Positions 6,424 through 7,610 of a stretch of DNA of 7,610 nucleotides are shown one piece after another (positions within the stretch are counted from its first letter, which is position 1; each line of letters begins with the position of its first letter). The stretch covers positions 29,027 through 36,636 of the forward strand of contig DDTL01000204.1 in assembly GCA_002344345.1 (NCBI GenBank), read 5' to 3'. The notes under the pieces are model-generated. The model saw only the letters and a list, made by a program, of their open reading frames with translations, was not told the origin of the DNA and searched no databases. The DNA is from Saprospiraceae bacterium UBA2365. Lineage in GTDB: Bacteria; Bacteroidota; Bacteroidia; Chitinophagales; Saprospiraceae. A program made the translations under genes and the position numbers.

Positions 6424-7269
6424 ATGAAAAAGTTATTCTTAATGGCAGTTGTGGCTTTTATAAGCATGTTTGCCGTCAACGCACAAGATTTGATCACAGT
6501 TGCTGAACTGGCAAAAATTCAGAAGGATGCCAATGTAGTTATCGTGAGTGCAGGAACAGAAGCTGAATACAGCAAATCTCATATCACCGGATCAGTACAT
6601 GTTGCTTATACGGCTTTTGATAAAACTGATAAAATTAAAGGTCTTATCGTGTCTCCGGCTGAAATGGCCAAGATTTTGGGTAGCAAAGGCGTTTCCGAAA
6701 AAAACAAAATCGTTGTTTATGACGAATTTGACGGAAGGTATGCAGGAAGGGTTTATTCTTTACTCAAGTATTTGGGTGCAAAGGATGTTGTGATTTTGAA
6801 TGGTAATATGGATGCCTGGAAAAAAGCACGTAAGCCAATTACAAAAAACGTTACAAACGTTAAAAAAACAACCTTCACGCCTGCTGTCAATAACGGTTTT
6901 ATGGCAACCATGGCTCAGGCTGATGCTGCTGCCGGAAAATCCAATGTGGTTCTGATCGATACAAGGGCTGCTGATGAGTTTAAAGGCATTAAAGACAGCA
7001 AAGGCCATTTACCCGGAGCGATCAATATTGAATACAAACAATTGTTGAATGCTGATGGAACCATTAAAAGCAAAGCAGATCTTCAGAAAGTATACAGCAG
7101 TGAAGGTGTAAGCAAGGATAAAGAAGTGATTCTGTATTGCAGCACCGGTGTACGGACCGGATTGCATTATCTGGCTTTGGTCGATATTCTGGGCTATACC
7201 AAAGTAAAAGTCTACGATGGTGGATACAACGAGTATGTAGAAAAAAACCCTTCAAAAGTTAAAAAGTAA
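6424..7269 (+). CDS. Secreted two-domain sulfurtransferase (thiosulfate sulfurtransferase/rhodanese)
   Basis: A 281-residue protein with a signal peptide (1-20, AVNA before QD) and no lipobox, so probably soluble in the periplasm. It has the classic tandem rhodanese layout of thiosulfate and 3-mercaptopyruvate sulfurtransferases. The N-terminal domain (about 22-138) has SHITGSVHV and, where a catalytic loop would be, VYDEFDGRYAGR without cysteine, as is normal for the inactive structural domain. The C-terminal domain (about 158-275) has LIDTR (177-181), GHLPGAINIEY (194-204) and the active loop CSTGVRT at Cys239. The loop differs from the CGSGVTA type of mercaptopyruvate enzymes and fits a sulfane-sulfur substrate better, but specificity cannot be settled from the loop alone. 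It lies 77 bases after the porin. No terminator or convincing promoter is seen between them, so a two-gene unit is likely. Confidence 0.9.
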   Translation: MKKLFLMAVVAFISMFAVNAQDLITVAELAKIQKDANVVIVSAGTEAEYSKSHITGSVHVAYTAFDKTDKIKGLIVSPAEMAKILGSKGVSEKNKIVVYDEFDGRYAGRVYSLLKYLGAKDVVILNGNMDAWKKARKPITKNVTNVKKTTFTPAVNNGFMATMAQADAAAGKSNVVLIDTRAADEFKGIKDSKGHLPGAINIEYKQLLNADGTIKSKADLQKVYSSEGVSKDKEVILYCSTGVRTGLHYLALVDILGYTKVKVYDGGYNEYVEKNPSKVKK

Positions 7270-7271
7270 TT

Positions 7272-7472
7272 AAATTTGAGTCTACTCCGAAAAGTCCAAT
7301 TTGTTGATTTTCATTCGTTTTTTGCCCCGACCTACTGACGCTGAAGGTCAGCACAAGACTAAAGGGAAACGATTGAAAATCAACAAATTAAAAGTCCCCT
7401 TTTAGGTATGTACTGACTGAAAACGTCAGTAGGATTTAGGGGGCAAAGACTTTTCGGAGCAGACTCAAATTT
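7272..7472. repeat. Nested inverted-repeat element (MITE-like or structured)
   Basis: A 201-base element built almost wholly of paired segments. The outer arms 7272-7296 and 7448-7472 match at 24 of 25 positions (AAATTTGAGTCT / AGACTCAAATTT ends). The inner arms 7298-7320 and 7367-7389 match at 22 of 23 (TTTGTTGATTTTCA core). Within these lie two small hairpins, CTGAC-N7-GTCAG (7335-7351) and TACTGAC-N7-GTCAGTA (7411-7431). These are themselves imperfect reverse complements of each other, as are TTTGCCCC (7321-7328) and GGGGGCAAA (7439-7447). It begins two bases after the sulfurtransferase stop and holds no open reading frame of note. It could be a non-autonomous mobile element or an RNA structure in the 3' untranslated region. 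I see no clear target-site duplication. Confidence 0.75.
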
Positions 7473-7493
7473 TAAACTTTTTCTATCGTAGAA

Positions 7494-7532
7494 GCCGGGC
7501 ATATACTTGCGAAAGTAGTGTCCGGTTTTTTT
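7494..7532 (+). terminator. Rho-independent terminator with GNRA loop
   Basis: The stem (CCGG at 7495-7498 with CCGG at 7522-7525, continuing to ACTT / AAGT with one bulged base and two G-U pairs) closes on a GCGA tetraloop (7509-7512). It is followed by seven Ts (7526-7532). It would end transcription of the porin-sulfurtransferase unit after passage through the nested repeat element. Confidence 0.85.
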
Positions 7533-7539
7533 ATTAAAC

Positions 7540-7561
7540 CGCATTATAATTTATTAATGCG
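7540..7561. promoter_or_regulatory. 22-bp palindrome, possible operator
   Basis: CGCATTA-N8-TAATGCG with perfect 7-base arms and an AT-only centre. It lies just past the terminator and may belong to a gene beyond the window edge. No gene is recognisable in the remaining bases to 7610, and no promoter box is clear. Confidence 0.3.
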
Positions 7562-7610
7562 AATCAAGGGTTGAAAAAAAAGCTCCGAAAATCCTTTATT
7601 TGGCCTCAAT

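Noticed and set aside
6718..6753. Loss of the catalytic cysteine in the first domain of the secreted sulfurtransferase as a sign of decay
   Set aside because: Two-domain thiosulfate and mercaptopyruvate sulfurtransferases normally have an inactive first domain. The second domain keeps Cys239.
7272..7472. CRISPR array or direct-repeat cluster
   Set aside because: The repeated segments are inverted and nested, with no regular spacers.

Overview
The window looks like chromosomal DNA of a Bacteroidota bacterium. It is AT-rich. Two divergent TAnnTTTG-type -7 promoter boxes are visible, start codons lack clear Shine-Dalgarno sequences, the N-termini read like Bacteroidota lipoproteins, and one outer-membrane protein is of the phosphate-selective porin O/P type. 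Everything was read by eye. No database search, folding program or alignment was run.

Layout. Bases 1-71 form a REP-like imperfect hairpin. A Crp/Fnr-type regulator (950-249, minus strand) is followed by a divergent control region (951-1131) with two palindromes and two -7 boxes. A plus-strand unit then encodes a membrane-anchored octaheme cytochrome c of the tetrathionate reductase (OTR) family (1132-2715), a di-heme cytochrome b of the b561/hydrogenase type (2750-3415), a single-domain rhodanese lipoprotein (3418-3933) and a two-domain rhodanese lipoprotein (3984-4949). It closes with a strong rho-independent terminator (4973-5002). After a 258-base spacer come a porin (5261-6346) and a secreted two-domain sulfurtransferase (6424-7269). 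A 201-base nested inverted-repeat element (7272-7472) begins two bases after that last stop codon, and a second strong terminator follows (7494-7532).

How it may work. My reading is an envelope respiratory module for a sulfur compound. Cytochrome b would oxidise quinol and pass electrons to the periplasmic octaheme enzyme. The porin would admit the substrate or release the product. Three exported proteins with five rhodanese-like domains, four of which keep the active-site cysteine, would handle sulfane sulfur such as thiosulfate, tetrathionate or polysulfide. One rhodanese lipoprotein carries an acidic Lys-Glu-Glu tract after the lipidated cysteine that resembles the Bacteroidota surface-export signal, so sulfur transfer may occur both in the periplasm and at the cell surface. 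The divergent Crp/Fnr protein is the obvious candidate regulator. The families are recognised with good confidence. The physiological substrate and direction are inference.
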